Under the pieces are notes generated by a model, which worked only from the letters and a program-made list of their open reading frames with translations, did no database searches and was not told where the DNA came from. Below, piece by piece: positions 42,716 through 53,331 of a DNA stretch of 64,000 nucleotides (position 1 is its first letter; every line of letters starts with the position of its first letter). Source of the DNA: Pterobdella sp. o SKG-2022 (Eukaryota; Annelida; Clitellata; Hirudinida; Piscicolidae); contig OZ038320.1 in the NCBI GenBank assembly GCA_964035795.1, forward strand, positions 18,804,589 to 18,868,588, given 5' to 3'. A program made the position numbers and the translations under genes.

Positions 42716-45592
42716 CTATGAGAAAGAAATTTGGCTATAAAGATGCGTTTTTAAACGCTTGCGAAAAATTTTAAGAGAAGGTGAAGGACGGACATTAAGT
42801 GGAAGAGAGTTCCATAAGTGAGGGGCAATATGCGAGAAGGAGCGATGTAAGAAAGGTTTAGAAGAAACAGGCTGATGTAGGCATAAACCAGAGTTGGAAG
42901 ACCTGAGAGACTCAGGAGTCTGTCTAATGGAAAGACGGTCATATAAATAAGCCGGCTGATTAAAATATAAGATGTTAGCCGTGAGCCATAGCAACTTGAA
43001 CTGGGCTCTTAGTACGACCGGCAGCCAATGGAGGCGATCAAGACAGGTGTGAGATGAAGAATAGTAGTCGGCTTGAAGAGCGGTTTTAGCAGCGCGATTT
43101 TGGAGAGATTGCAACTTAGAAATAAGACAGTTCGGGAGTCGACAAAGAAGAGAGTTACAGTAATCAATCCTTGAAAGAACTAAAGAGATGATCAGAGCAA
43201 CGGCAGTGTCAGAGGGTAGGAACTTGCGTGCCTGTCTGATCGCATGGAGATGAAAGTTGGATGATTGTATGATCTGAGAGACAAAGTGTGTAAAGTTGAG
43301 TCTAGAATCAAGATTTACACCTAGTATCTTCAGTTTGGACGTTACGGAAAGAGTAGTGCCGTCAAAGATTACTTCAGTGGGAAGATTGGATTTGGAAAGG
43401 AGTATGGGACTGCCGACAAACATCACTTCGCTTTTGTTAGGATTCAACATGAGGTGATTGTTAGAAAACCAAAGATTGAGCTCAGTGATGCATTCAGATA
43501 TCTTAGTGAGGCTGGGATGAGGATCAAGGTAGGAGGCGCCTGTAAAGAGAGTAATATCATCAGCAAACTGATGATATAGAACGTCGTGCTTCTGTATGAT
43601 CTCGCTAATAGGAGAAGTATAAAGAGAAAAGAGTATGGGCCCAAGAACAGAACCTTGAGGAACACCAAAACGAAGGGAGACAGGGGTAGAAGAAGAGCAG
43701 CTTATCTTAACAAATTGCTTGCGTTCGGAAAGATAGGACTGAAACCAGGATAAAGCAATGCCAGAAATGTGAAAGTAGACTTCAAGGATATGCAGCATAT
43801 TTGGATGATTAATGGTGTCAAAAGCTGCTGAAATATCTAAAGACACTAAGACGGCCGCAGACCCGGTAGCACAGATATTGCGGAAGCTGTCAGTGATGTA
43901 CAAAAGCGCAGTTTCCGTTGAGTGATGTGAGCGATACGCCGACTGGAAAAGGTTGAAGTTACGCAGTACAGAAACATGAGAGGATAATCTCTTGAGAACA
44001 ACCCTTTCTAAGATCTTTGAGATGGTGCTGAGGTTTGAAATTGGACGATAATTGGATGGTTGCATGGGGTCTAGATTATATTTTTTCAGTAAAGGGGTTA
44101 CCTGCGCCGTTTTGAATGAAGTTGGAAAAATACCCTGTGAAAAGGAAAGAGCCGAAAGTTTGCATATAATGGAGGCGAAGATGCCGGAAAACTGCTTCAG
44201 CAGGAAAACAGGGATTATATCTAAAGGTGAGGATTTATTTGGGAGAGAATTGATCAATTTGATGATTTCGTCAACACTAGGAGGTGAGAAAAAGGAGAGA
44301 TTTGATTGATCACTGTCAGTTAAGGAGGGCTGACGGGGAAGATTAGTGATCGGTAACGAGCTATGAATCAACTCAATCTTAGTCTTGAAAAAAGTGCTAA
44401 AGTTTTCAACAAAAAGATCATATTCCGCAGAAGTCCGTGGAGGAAGTGGAGGAGACCTGTGAAGTATGGAGTTCGCCGTTTTCCAAAAGGCTTTGGAGTT
44501 AGGTGTCGCTGAAGATAGCGATAGATTAAGATAATCAGCACGTGACTTGTTAATGGCGGCGCGGGCGAGTTTACGTGAAATACGGAATTCCTGTAAAAGA
44601 TCATCAGGGACTTGCACACAAAGCTTTCGGAGACTGGATATCTGTCTCTCGATTTTCCTTCTTCGGCGTTTGGCAGAGAGAGCATTTTCAGACAGATGAA
44701 AGTGGGAATGCAAGCTGGGGCGAAAAGTATGACTGCGTAAAGGAGCATGAGAATTCATCAGCGAAAGAAACAATTTGTCCATGGAACTAACAAAGTCATC
44801 AACCTTAGGGATTGGAGAATTAATAAGTAAATCGCTTATAAAATTGACATCCTTTCCAAAGCCGGCCAAGTTGAGATTCCTGAAAGACCGAGAAGTGACA
44901 CGATGAGGTGAAAGGTGGGGCCGTACGAGGTTAAGACGGCACGAAATAAGGAAATGATCAGATTCAAAAATTTCGCTGACAGGGTCAGAAATAAGCTGAG
45001 AGAGAGAAGCCGGTGTGATAACAAGATCGAGAGTATTGCCAAGCCTGTGAGTTGGAAAGTTAATATGCTGCGTCAAACCGTGCTCTCGCAAAAGAATATT
45101 AAGGGGATTATCAAGATGATGACAATTAGGGGTATTAAAATCTCCAGCCATTATGAAATGATTGAATGTCGAAGAAAGAAAATAAAGATGAGCTGAGAGT
45201 TCACGAATAAAATTACTTGAGTTAGGAGGGCGGTAAATAACAGAAATGGTTAAGGAACGTGTTAGGAAAGAGGCTTGGGCAGTTAATGCTTCAAAGGAAG
45301 AGTGTATTTCAGATTTTACAAGTGTCAGTTTAACGGAGTTGGAGGAAATCAAAGAAATACCACCACCGCGCTTTCCACTAGAACGATGAGAATGTAGAAC
45401 ATGGTAACCTGGGGGAACAATGTCGTATTTTGTGACATTGTCAGCATCTTCCGGGATCCACGTTTCAGTCAATGCAAGGATATCGAAACAGTGAGTGGAG
45501 ATCGCGTCCAGGATAAGAGTGGATTTGTTGCGAGTGGAACGAGGATTGAGAAGGCCAAACTTCACAAAAGGAGATGGATTTTGAGGGTGCAT
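42716..45592 (-). CDS. LINE ORF2: AP-type endonuclease and reverse transcriptase (958 aa)
   Basis: Makes and inserts DNA copies of the element RNA by target-primed reverse transcription. The N-terminal endonuclease has the expected sites: N16 (LLNPRST), E43 (LTETW), Y120 (VIYRPP), D151/N153 (AGDFNTP) and S211-D212-H213 (ESDHF). The reverse transcriptase follows with 'NYRPISNLS' (about 514-522), motif A 'SLDISAAFDT' (584-593), motif B 'GVPQGSVLGP' (643-652) and the catalytic 'FADD' (676-679). The C-terminal region has 'SRIDYCNSLL', 'LHWLPV' and a final 'APHLWNSLP..SLKIFRKRLK' typical of the CR1/L2 group. There is no stop or frameshift and every catalytic residue I can check is present, so the copy is young or maintained. 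The start is taken as the ATG five codons after the ORF1 stop; the two share a frame. Antisense and other-frame ORFs over this block are shadows. Confidence 0.92.
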   Translation of the reverse strand: MHPQNPSPFVKFGLLNPRSTRNKSTLILDAISTHCFDILALTETWIPEDADNVTKYDIVPPGYHVLHSHRSSGKRGGGISLISSNSVKLTLVKSEIHSSFEALTAQASFLTRSLTISVIYRPPNSSNFIRELSAHLYFLSSTFNHFIMAGDFNTPNCHHLDNPLNILLREHGLTQHINFPTHRLGNTLDLVITPASLSQLISDPVSEIFESDHFLISCRLNLVRPHLSPHRVTSRSFRNLNLAGFGKDVNFISDLLINSPIPKVDDFVSSMDKLFLSLMNSHAPLRSHTFRPSLHSHFHLSENALSAKRRRRKIERQISSLRKLCVQVPDDLLQEFRISRKLARAAINKSRADYLNLSLSSATPNSKAFWKTANSILHRSPPLPPRTSAEYDLFVENFSTFFKTKIELIHSSLPITNLPRQPSLTDSDQSNLSFFSPPSVDEIIKLINSLPNKSSPLDIIPVFLLKQFSGIFASIICKLSALSFSQGIFPTSFKTAQVTPLLKKYNLDPMQPSNYRPISNLSTISKILERVVLKRLSSHVSVLRNFNLFQSAYRSHHSTETALLYITDSFRNICATGSAAVLVSLDISAAFDTINHPNMLHILEVYFHISGIALSWFQSYLSERKQFVKISCSSSTPVSLRFGVPQGSVLGPILFSLYTSPISEIIQKHDVLYHQFADDITLFTGASYLDPHPSLTKISECITELNLWFSNNHLMLNPNKSEVMFVGSPILLSKSNLPTEVIFDGTTLSVTSKLKILGVNLDSRLNFTHFVSQIIQSSNFHLHAIRQARKFLPSDTAVALIISLVLSRIDYCNSLLCRLPNCLISKLQSLQNRAAKTALQADYYSSSHTCLDRLHWLPVVLRAQFKLLWLTANILYFNQPAYLYDRLSIRQTPESLRSSNSGLCLHQPVSSKPFLHRSFSHIAPHLWNSLPLNVRPSPSLKIFRKRLKTHLYSQISFS

Positions 45593-45607
45593 GAGTAAGG
45601 CAGGCCT

Positions 45608-46246
45608 TCATTGCCAGGCCCTACGCCCCATCTTAAGTCGCACTTGTTGCTTGTACACCGGACAAGAAGAGGATGTGGTGACATGGTCATGGCAAGGACG
45701 ATTTGATCTAAAACAAGGAACACAGAAGGGAGGAGAAGATCTAGAGCAGTTGTCAGACGGATGGTCTTTGCCACAGTGCTCACATACTCCAGGGTTGTGG
45801 CATTTAGCTATATTATGGCCATAAGTCTGGCAATTCAGACATCTAGTAGGGTGAATTCGGGAGTGGAAAGGAAATCTACCAAAAGGGAGGTGAATATTCT
45901 TGGACTTGATTAGAGTGGGAAAAACAGTGCTTGGAACTTGGATAAGCCAATCACGGGTAGAAGGATTTCGTGCGTTAGGCCTCTGTCTGAAGGCACGAAG
46001 AGCACTGGGATGAGCAGATGGAAAGAGAAGATTGAGAGAGGTTTCCAGTTCTTTATCCGAAACCCATGTCGGTAAACCCAGAACAGTAATTGTTGGGTTT
46101 AAAAGAATTGGGTCGTGAAGGCGGATGTTGGGAAGAGAGGAAAGAAAAAGTTTGGCATCTTTGAGCAAATCAGCAGAGTCAGCTTCCCAGACTATAGAAT
46201 CAATCTCGGAACAAATTATTTCGATGGCGGACATATTATCGACCAT
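45608..46246 (-). CDS. LINE ORF1 (gag-like) remnant with CCHC zinc knuckles
   Basis: A 212-residue reading frame directly upstream of ORF2. The middle part ('ITVLGLPTWVSDKELETSL', 'RDWLIQVPSTVFPTLIK') looks like the folded domain of LINE gag proteins. The C-terminal third carries zinc knuckles: C136-x2-C-x4-H-x4-C149, C155-x2-C-x3-H-x4-C167, and a looser third (C175, C178, H186, C195). Such proteins bind the element RNA and form the ribonucleoprotein. The N-terminus is missing: host-like AT-rich DNA and an in-frame stop come just before the first Met, so that Met is fortuitous. The frame ends in TGA (45610-45608) and, without a shift, continues for five sense codons into the ORF2 ATG. Confidence 0.8.
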   Translation of the reverse strand: MVDNMSAIEIICSEIDSIVWEADSADLLKDAKLFLSSLPNIRLHDPILLNPTITVLGLPTWVSDKELETSLNLLFPSAHPSALRAFRQRPNARNPSTRDWLIQVPSTVFPTLIKSKNIHLPFGRFPFHSRIHPTRCLNCQTYGHNIAKCHNPGVCEHCGKDHPSDNCSRSSPPFCVPCFRSNRPCHDHVTTSSSCPVYKQQVRLKMGRRAWQ

Positions 46247-47721
46247 AGATTTTCAAATTTTAATAGTAAGTTGCTGAATAAGAAAATTTTTTTTCAAACG
46301 ATTATTTTGTGATTTTAGTGCTATCTATGGAACTGAAAAAAATTTTGTGTAAGAAAAAATACCAAAGTTTTATGTTTAAAACAATATTCAATTTCAATTC
46401 TTATCGATGTGTCAAATTTTAGTTTTTAGAATTAATTTTACTTTGATTTTCTATACTCAAAAATTTATTTTTCTATGTCTTAATACAAATTAAATATCTC
46501 AATACGTACAACTTCATTTGAGAATATATAAAACTCTGAATTAAAATGTTTTCAAATATTTTTGTTGTTGAAATAATATAAAAGTTAAATTGTCTATAAT
46601 AACTTTTCAATTTTAAAGTGCATATTTTAATTTTTATAAATGGCTCCAAGTGCTAGAATTGTTTGATAAAGTTTGAAATATTTTGATTCGATAAAAAATC
46701 GTTTTTTGGTGCAAAAGCATTCAAAATATTAAAGTGGTTTTCATACACTCAAAAAATCAGTTTTTTCAACTTCTTCGATAGTTATAAATAGAAAAGATTT
46801 TGTATTAAAAATTAGAAAAATATTGTTGTATATTCGATTCATTTGCACGCTAATAGTACATTTTAGAACATAAAAATATAAAGATAGACACTATGTTGTT
46901 TTGGTGTCAAACAATGTCTGTTGAGACAATGAAACGTTCATGCTAGGAGTAGCAAGCATTGAATGGGTATAGTATATGGAATTATAAGAAATAATCTATA
47001 ATCTTATTTGTTTCCGTTGATCTGATAGCTCAAGTGGTAGATCTAATTCAAAGTCACCATGTTCGGTTCTATGTTGGGCCGACAGTTAGCGCCTTTTCCA
47101 CTCCTTATTCTAAACTTAATTTGAAGGAAACTTTTTAAGCGCTAAATTAAACACTACACGATAAAAACTTACATATAAAATGTGAATCATCACGACCACT
47201 TTCACTATTCTTCCACGGGTTTCATCAAAAATATTAAAGACTGCAAACTGTGATACTGTTAACTCAGAGACTGCAAAATTTATTCTTTTTAAAGAGTAGG
47301 GCTGTTTTGGCAGAATAGTGAAACAATAAACGTACTTACGCTCAAGACATAATTTAATTTTTTTTTTGAAGTATACATGGTCGAAGAATTGAAATCAATA
47401 GACAACTGGTTGGAATTATAATACATTTTATGCAAATCAGCACTTTAGCTAATTATAGCACCAGTGTCAAATTAAGTTAAAAGTTCGAGCCAACAACGGT
47501 AACTAAATCTTGAAAAAATTCAAATTTGAAAATAATTTCTGTTGTATCAATTTCATAATATTTTCAAGACAAATGAAATCAACTTTACAAAATAAAATTT
47601 AACTGTCAGACGAATACTAGGTGAAGTTGAGCCGATGGGATAAGAAGAAAAAAAGTTATAAATGTTTAACTATTCACATGAAAAAAGTTTAATTTTTCGA
47701 AATTTTTTTGAAAAGTTGGAA
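46247..47721. other. AT-rich spacer between two LINE insertions
   Basis: Contains only the tRNA-like segment near 47.05 kb. Confidence 0.6.
47013..47095 (+). mobile_element. tRNA-like segment, possible SINE head
   Basis: GATAGCTCAAGTGGTAGA is a good D-arm/A-box (TRGCNNARNGG type). About 30 bases later GTTCGGTTC resembles a degenerate B-box. The arms do not pair as a functional tRNA, so this is a tRNA-derived SINE remnant or pseudogene at best. Confidence 0.35.
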
Positions 47722-47729
47722 AGAACACT

Positions 47730-48596
47730 CACTCACTCACTCAGCTGCATTGATCCCCTTTCAGGCAGTTGCAGAACACTAGTGGCAGCAACTCGTCTTC
47801 AAGTATTACCATTGCTTTGCAAACAGTTTCTGGCTTAAAGGTGGTTTTGCAAACCCACAGAGGATTTGCACAGTTTCCCACAATGCTACATATATAAAAA
47901 GATTCAAAATTCGGGATAGATAGATGAACAAAAGTATTAGAAATATGGACTTTTTCATACCTTTTAATGCCACCTACACTTTTGCAGACTTTGCCAAAAA
48001 TGTTATAAATATTGCTTTTCGGCATTGGGAAAATAGAATTCTGACGAGTAGTGTGCACTGAGCTGACCTTCTCATGCTTGGCAGAAGAAACACGACGTCG
48101 ATAGGACCTCAAATGACTCAGAAAACCCGCCCTGCTCAAACATGGTCTCCCTCATTGACCGCACGTTAGTTCTGTTACATGCTCAGTGATGTTTCTTTTC
48201 CAGAGATCGTTTTTAAGCCTAGTGTGTTCCCATCTGCTTTTCTCAAAACGAGCGGTTGCTGCAAAAATTACTTTTCTCCAAGTTAACCTGTTTTGCGCTT
48301 GTTTTTCCCATGATTCGGAGTTTGTGTCGCATTTTTTGAAGGTTTGTTTCAAGCAATCTTCGAATCGTTTTTTGGGTTTGTTAGCCAATCTTTTGCCATC
48401 GGTAAGTTGCCTATAAAATATTTGCTTTGGAATCCTTTCGTTGGGCAATCTTACTAAGTGTCCGCTCCACTTGAGCTGTTGCTTGGAGATTAGGACTTTG
48501 ATGCTACCAATATTTGCCATTTCAAGTATTCCGGTGTCGTTGATGTACATCTGCCATTTTATGCCTAGAATCTCAAGCAGACACTGCTGGTGATGT
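47730..48596 (-). mobile_element. RTE-like LINE, 3' fragment with (TGAG)n tail and 8-bp target-site duplication
   Basis: The minus strand encodes the end of a non-LTR polymerase (see the pseudogene entry), followed by a (TGAG)n run at the 3' end (47730-47742). The sequence AGAACACT occurs exactly at both borders (47722-47729 and 48597-48604), as expected for a target-site duplication. The upstream end is truncated inside the polymerase C-terminal domain, a common result of incomplete reverse transcription. Tetranucleotide 3' tails are typical of RTE-class elements; the clade assignment is inference. Confidence 0.8.
47743..48596 (-). pseudogene. C-terminal part of a LINE polymerase (broken by a UGA)
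   Basis: The reading begins about 'LHHQQCLLEILGIKW' and continues 'ISKQQLKWSGHLVRLPNERI', 'FYRQLTDGKRLANKPKKRFE' and 'WEKQAQNRLTWRKVIF..ARFEKSRWEHTR'. These are the standard blocks of the region after the reverse transcriptase in RTE/BovB-like endonuclease-reverse transcriptases (family QLRWAGHLVRMPD..P+, GKR..G.P+KRY+D.LK, W..LA.DR..WR). A TGA at 48152-48154 interrupts the frame. The same frame resumes with 'SRAGFLSHLRSYRRR' and 'FGKVCKSVGGIKRYEKVH', degenerate C2H2 finger modules that normally end these proteins (one ligand Cys and one His are lost), and stops at 47743. Only the C-terminal domain is present; the fragment is dead. Confidence 0.8.
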
Positions 48597-48604
48597 AGAA
48601 CACT

Positions 48605-51600
48605 ATGATATTTACAGACAAATCATTATAGTTTTTACACGCTGTCTTTATTTCATGGAACAACTAAGCATCTGACACCAGATTTTTATGCTTCTCCTGA
48701 GTTTAAAATCAGAAAAAGATTGAAAAAAACTTCTGTCGTGAAAGGTTTCAGAGAGTGACTTCATGTTCTCTGAACTCAGCAAAAGTTTGCTTTTACTTAT
48801 CAATGAAATATTTTCATTATGATTGTGAAAAAGCATAGCAAAAATGAAGGAACTTGAAAATGAGATTGCATTTCAAAAAATAACGGTGACGGAGTGTCTG
48901 TGATAACTAACGAGTATTGTAGGTGGGGTATTTATAAATGTTTCAATAATGAAAAATCAAAAGCTGGTCAAAAGAAGCTTATATATAAAATTATGTCAAA
49001 GAATTTAATTTCTACATTGAACAACCACAAATAAATACGCAAAAAAAATGACAGATCTATATGTAGATTGAACTGATTGCACCAAAGATTTTACCAGCGT
49101 CAGTGTAATCAATTTCTACTGAAACTTTCAAGTCTTTGAAGTTGTTGTATCTTCAAAGACTGTCGGAATCAGAAAAACGCCATGTGTTGACAAAGCTGTA
49201 TATAGAGTAAGAACAAAATAAAAGCTCCGATTCTCATGAACTTTGCAATGTTTCCTTAGGAATTTTACACATTTCAAATTTTTTCGAAACACTGCACCAT
49301 AGGTTAGCTAATTAGGCGTGTATAGAAAGCAAGAATTATGTTTTGACGTTGTCAAGAACACCACATATCTTTGCTCTTAAAAATTCATTTTAAGCACCCT
49401 TTTTATATGGAAAAGAAAAACCCTTTTGAAAAACTGATAAAGAAAAAAACAAAAACTCAGTAATTTCTTTTTTTAATTCATGTCTTTTGTCTATTGCAAC
49501 TGTGGTAAAAACCATAAAAGTCAATTAAACAACCCTAGAAGTTTTCTTTCATTCTACCCACTACTGAAAGGTTAATTATAAAAAAGCTTTCCTATGCTAT
49601 CCATCATCTCCGAAAGATTTGCAGTTACTCTTAATTTTTCACAAGTATTCATGTTTTGATTGTTCTTCCATAATAAGAATGGTTCCTATAGTACCTCACA
49701 GTTTTATTTTGAATGTTAATTTCATAATTTTACAATTTTCAGTTATTCAGTTTCATTTTTCCCATTTTTTGTTTTATTTTAAACTAGAATAATCTAAAAG
49801 AATATTATAAAATTTATTTTTTTTCCGTGGTTCATTATACTTTTAAAAATTTTATCTTTATATGGACTTTTTAATCACATTTTCAATTTAACTAGTTCAT
49901 TTTTTAGAACTAAATATACCTGAAAAATTTTCACTTGAAAAATCTATGAAAAATTTTAAAAAAATGCATTTGGTGTAAGTAAAAATTACTAAACTTTTTT
50001 CTTCAAACTTATTTTTTTTTTCCAAAAATGTTCTAACGTGCTATTATCACTTAAAAATCGTGTTTTTGTTATCAATAACCTTTAAATTATTGTATGATAA
50101 AGCAATAGGAACTATTGATCATACTAACATTAAAAATTGGATTTAGTTTTTCTAAAAAATTTATCTGGCCTAAAAAAAATAATCATTATAAAAGCAAAAG
50201 AAGCACACATTTTATAAATTTTTCAATGATTGTTAATGCAAAACACTTTAAAATTTTTATTTTCCATACTCATTTTTTATTAGTATGCACTATTTTTATT
50301 TTAGCTCTAAAACTACAATTACTTTTTAAAATTTTTTCTTGAATTGTTGAAGAAAACTTCAAATAAACAATCACAAAAAAATTTTCTCAAAAACTTCTCA
50401 AGTGCTCTATGGAGCCTCACCACGACAAATGGTTGCAGGTTTCTATGTGCTTTTGAATGACTCTAAACCATGATCTTTCTATAAAATTTTGCTTTTCGAT
50501 CATTGTTTCTCTTCTTTTCATCAGCTACATAGTTCCATAGATCCCAACATTTTGGATTTTTAAACGATATTCCAAGTTTGACGTTGAAAAAAAGATTTTT
50601 TTAAATAACGTTAAACTTTGAATTTTTTTTTTGAACAATGAAATAAATTTTAAGAAGTCATTCCATTTAATTTCCAGTCAAATGTTATCATGGTAACGTC
50701 TTCAAAATTTATTCAATTGACGTTTCTCTGTGGCACTTTTATTTTTTCATAAATTTATCAACTTTATTAAGTTCTATTATTTAAAAATTTTAAATTTTCA
50801 TTTTCAAACTTTTGATTTTTTATACGGATGTTTTGAAAAAACGATTTATTAACTAGTCTATAAAAACTTTGAAATCCCAATAAACCATTACATTAATTCT
50901 AAAGATGTTCAGCAGTTTTCTAGAAAATAATAAAAATCTGAATGAAAATTTTTCGTTTTTCAAAGTGTTTACAGATAAAATCAAGAGTTTTTCACCAACT
51001 GATGAATAAGCAAAATACTTAATTTAGGCAAAAACATTCTATTCATTTACTGAAAATTATTTTTCAAATAGTATTTTTAAACATAATTATTGGTCTTTTA
51101 ATAAATTCGTAAATGATAAATAGAGAAAAAAGATTTTTCTTCTACTACGTATAATTAGCTTAAAAATTTAAGTAGTTCGCTTTGATTAATGGTGTTATTC
51201 TTTTGACGTTGAACCTGATGTCAGATTAAAAAGATGATTGTACTTGAAACAATGGAATTGAAAATTTTAAAAACCATAATTATGAACTTCAAAAATATTT
51301 TCATCAGAATTATTTGCTTTCTTCTCAAATTAATCGGAGTCTTTTTTAATCAAATAACAGTTTGATTTAATTACACTCGTACTGTGACCAATGTATAATA
51401 CATTATGCACTGGTATGTTGGTGCTCCGAAAAAAAAATTTTGAAAGTTTTATCTAATAAATAATGAGAATAGCATGAAAAATGAAAATATTTCATATAAA
51501 AAGCAAAGTCCCAAAAACTTATTGCTCATAAACAATGATTGTCTGAATAAGTAATACTCCAAGCTTCTTTTCAATCTACTTTATAGACACCTTTCACCAT

Positions 51601-52639
51601 TGACACATCTATCCGTATTTCCTAGATTCTTACTATTATATCTTAATAACTTTTTAAACCATTTTTATTTTATGCTCATGGAAAAATATATAAATAATTG
51701 GAAAAAATTTTTCATATTTTAAAATTGTTCAACTAAAATTAAAAACGCTTGAGTGGTTTTATTTTTAACGAAAACTGAAAATTGTATGTGGAATTAGTAA
51801 AAATCTATAATGATTGAAAAGATTTGATCAAAAACAGTACTAGTGTCATTTTTATAACTTCCATATATTACTTACTTGAGATAGTGATATTCATTAAAGA
51901 TATTTACGTGTATCATCAAAGATATAAAAAGAAAAACAGTTTAAATAAAAGATATAATACTATTAATAAAGAAATTCTTCAGAAACATAAAAAGTCGAAT
52001 AAAGATTAACATACACGTAAAGATCTAAAAAAAATCAATTTTCATAAAATTGCAATAAAATTTTGTTGTCTGTGCAAAATAAATAACCCAAACCCGACAG
52101 GTTCCGAACTCGTGACCTTGGTAACAAGCCTCGGAATTGCCTGAAAAAGCTTTATTTTTCTTACAAAATATTTATCAAAATCATTCTAAATTTTATACAT
52201 TCCATCAAAAAATGTTTCTATCATTCGTAGCTTATTTTGAGCACTCGATTTAAAACTTCAATGGTGTTTTCAATTGTTATAAGAAATTTTTTTCCTAGGT
52301 GGAGTTTTTATTTCAAATTGATTTTGTCACTTTGGGTGTTTTATTTTTTTCAAAATATAATAAGTAACTCAACTTCAAACAAAAAAAACTTTTCAACTAA
52401 TTCAAACTTAAATACTTTACATTTCATGGAAAATCTTTTTTACAAATCATACTCATAATTACTTTTTTGTTAACGAAATTAAATACAATTTATGAGTGAA
52501 AATAGAATTCAAACGTTCAAAAATCACAACTTTTTGACTTTTCAAGCCACACACACAAATACGTAAAGCACTGATAATTTAAATAATTCTATTCATCATA
52601 TCAGTTTATAACTTCATTGAACCAAAAAAATAGAAGAAT
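48605..52639. other. AT-rich DNA downstream of gene A
   Basis: Includes the 3' UTR of gene A, whose end is unknown. AATAAA occurs on the minus strand about 300 and 490 bases after the stop, but is too common here to call. A tRNA-like 3' half lies at 52.1 kb. ORFs at 50115, 51824 and 52237 look random. Confidence 0.6.
52085..52142 (-). mobile_element. tRNA-like 3' half, possible SINE remnant
   Basis: The minus strand reads GGCTTGTTACCAAGG then CACGAGTTCGGAACCTGTCG, resembling an anticodon arm followed by a T-arm/B-box (GGTTCRANNCC). The D-arm half is missing. No 3' CCA-type end or intact acceptor stem. Confidence 0.35.
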
Positions 52640-53331
52640 TCAAACAATGGTAGTTGAATAACTAGAAGTTGGAATCGGGGAGTCTAGACTGCTTAGATTT
52701 TGTTGAAAAGTTGGATGCGGGGAATTAGAATGAGAATTGTCAAAAATGATGTTTTTGAAATGTGGTAATGTGGAAGATGGATGGTTGTCAGGCGAAGTGA
52801 AAAAGTGGGAAGAAGTGTGTGATGGATTATTTTGGCGGCAAGATATGGCGCTATTTGATATTTGTTTGTTAGATTGTGGTGAAAGGGAATGAGTTTGATA
52901 CTTAACTCGTTGTTGAGGGAGAGTGTTGTTGAAAGAAAGAGCAATTGATGAAGTTGGAGTGTAATTGAGTAGGGTTGTGGATGTACGATTGTCATAGGAT
53001 TCTTCTTTTTGGGATGTTGCATTCTCTTGCTGCAGATACATGTTCTGTTGTTGCAATGAAATAGTTTTCTGGTTCTTTGACAAGTTTTTTGGGTTTTTAT
53101 TATTTACGTTCATTTTACTATTGTTTTGTTGCTGGTAAAATTTACGGTCATTCAAAATTGAAGATGTTGTTGCAATAGTCACTTTGTCTTTGAGCATTTC
53201 TGTTTCTGGCTGGCGTCTCCGCATCCGTTGCCCGAAACGATGCCACTGGCAAAATGTGGCTGCAAAAACAATGCAGTTGAGAAGAAGAAGTGCACACCCA
53301 ACCGCTAGAGTCAGGTTCAAAGTTGAGTTTG
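52640..53331 (-). CDS. nlgn: Neuroligin-like gene A, last exon: transmembrane helix, cytoplasmic tail and PDZ ligand
   Basis: The acceptor is CTAACCCTGCAG; two bases complete an Ala codon from the previous exon, giving 'IHA-NSTLNLTLAVGCALLLL'. After the two sequons comes one transmembrane helix (about LTLAVGCALLLLNCIVFAATF), then a basic stop-transfer stretch (HRFGQRMRRR). Vertebrate neuroligins have the similar pattern 'LSVTIAVGASLLFLN'. The cytoplasmic tail of about 200 residues is rich in Gln, Asn, Ser, Thr and His, with no recognised domain. It ends '..TSSYSTTIV' before a TGA stop. The last residues fit a class I PDZ ligand (S/T-x-hydrophobic) and match the vertebrate neuroligin terminus 'STTRV' apart from one residue, suggesting anchoring to a PSD-95/DLG-type scaffold. 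The true end of the gene is here; I did not fix a polyadenylation site, because AATAAA is frequent by chance in this DNA. Confidence 0.85.

Larger units (their letters stand above)
42634..46246 (-). mobile_element. CR1/L2-type non-LTR retrotransposon, 5'-truncated, ORF2 intact
   Basis: This block is far less AT-rich than its surroundings. On the minus strand it holds the 3' part of ORF1 (gag-like), a complete ORF2 (endonuclease plus reverse transcriptase), an 80-base 3' UTR with a short stem-loop, and an (AAT)n tail at 42634-42650. Composition drops to host-like at about 46240 and an in-frame stop lies just upstream of the first Met, so the 5' end is truncated inside ORF1. I saw no convincing target-site duplication, which is usual for CR1. 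The C-terminal block 'LHWLPVVLRAQFKLLWLT' and the short UTR with a microsatellite tail point to the CR1/L2/Rex group; the exact clade needs a tree. Confidence 0.9.

Noticed and set aside
44052..45824. Several plus-strand and alternate-frame ORFs over the LINE
   Set aside because: Shadows of ORF1/ORF2; no motifs of their own.
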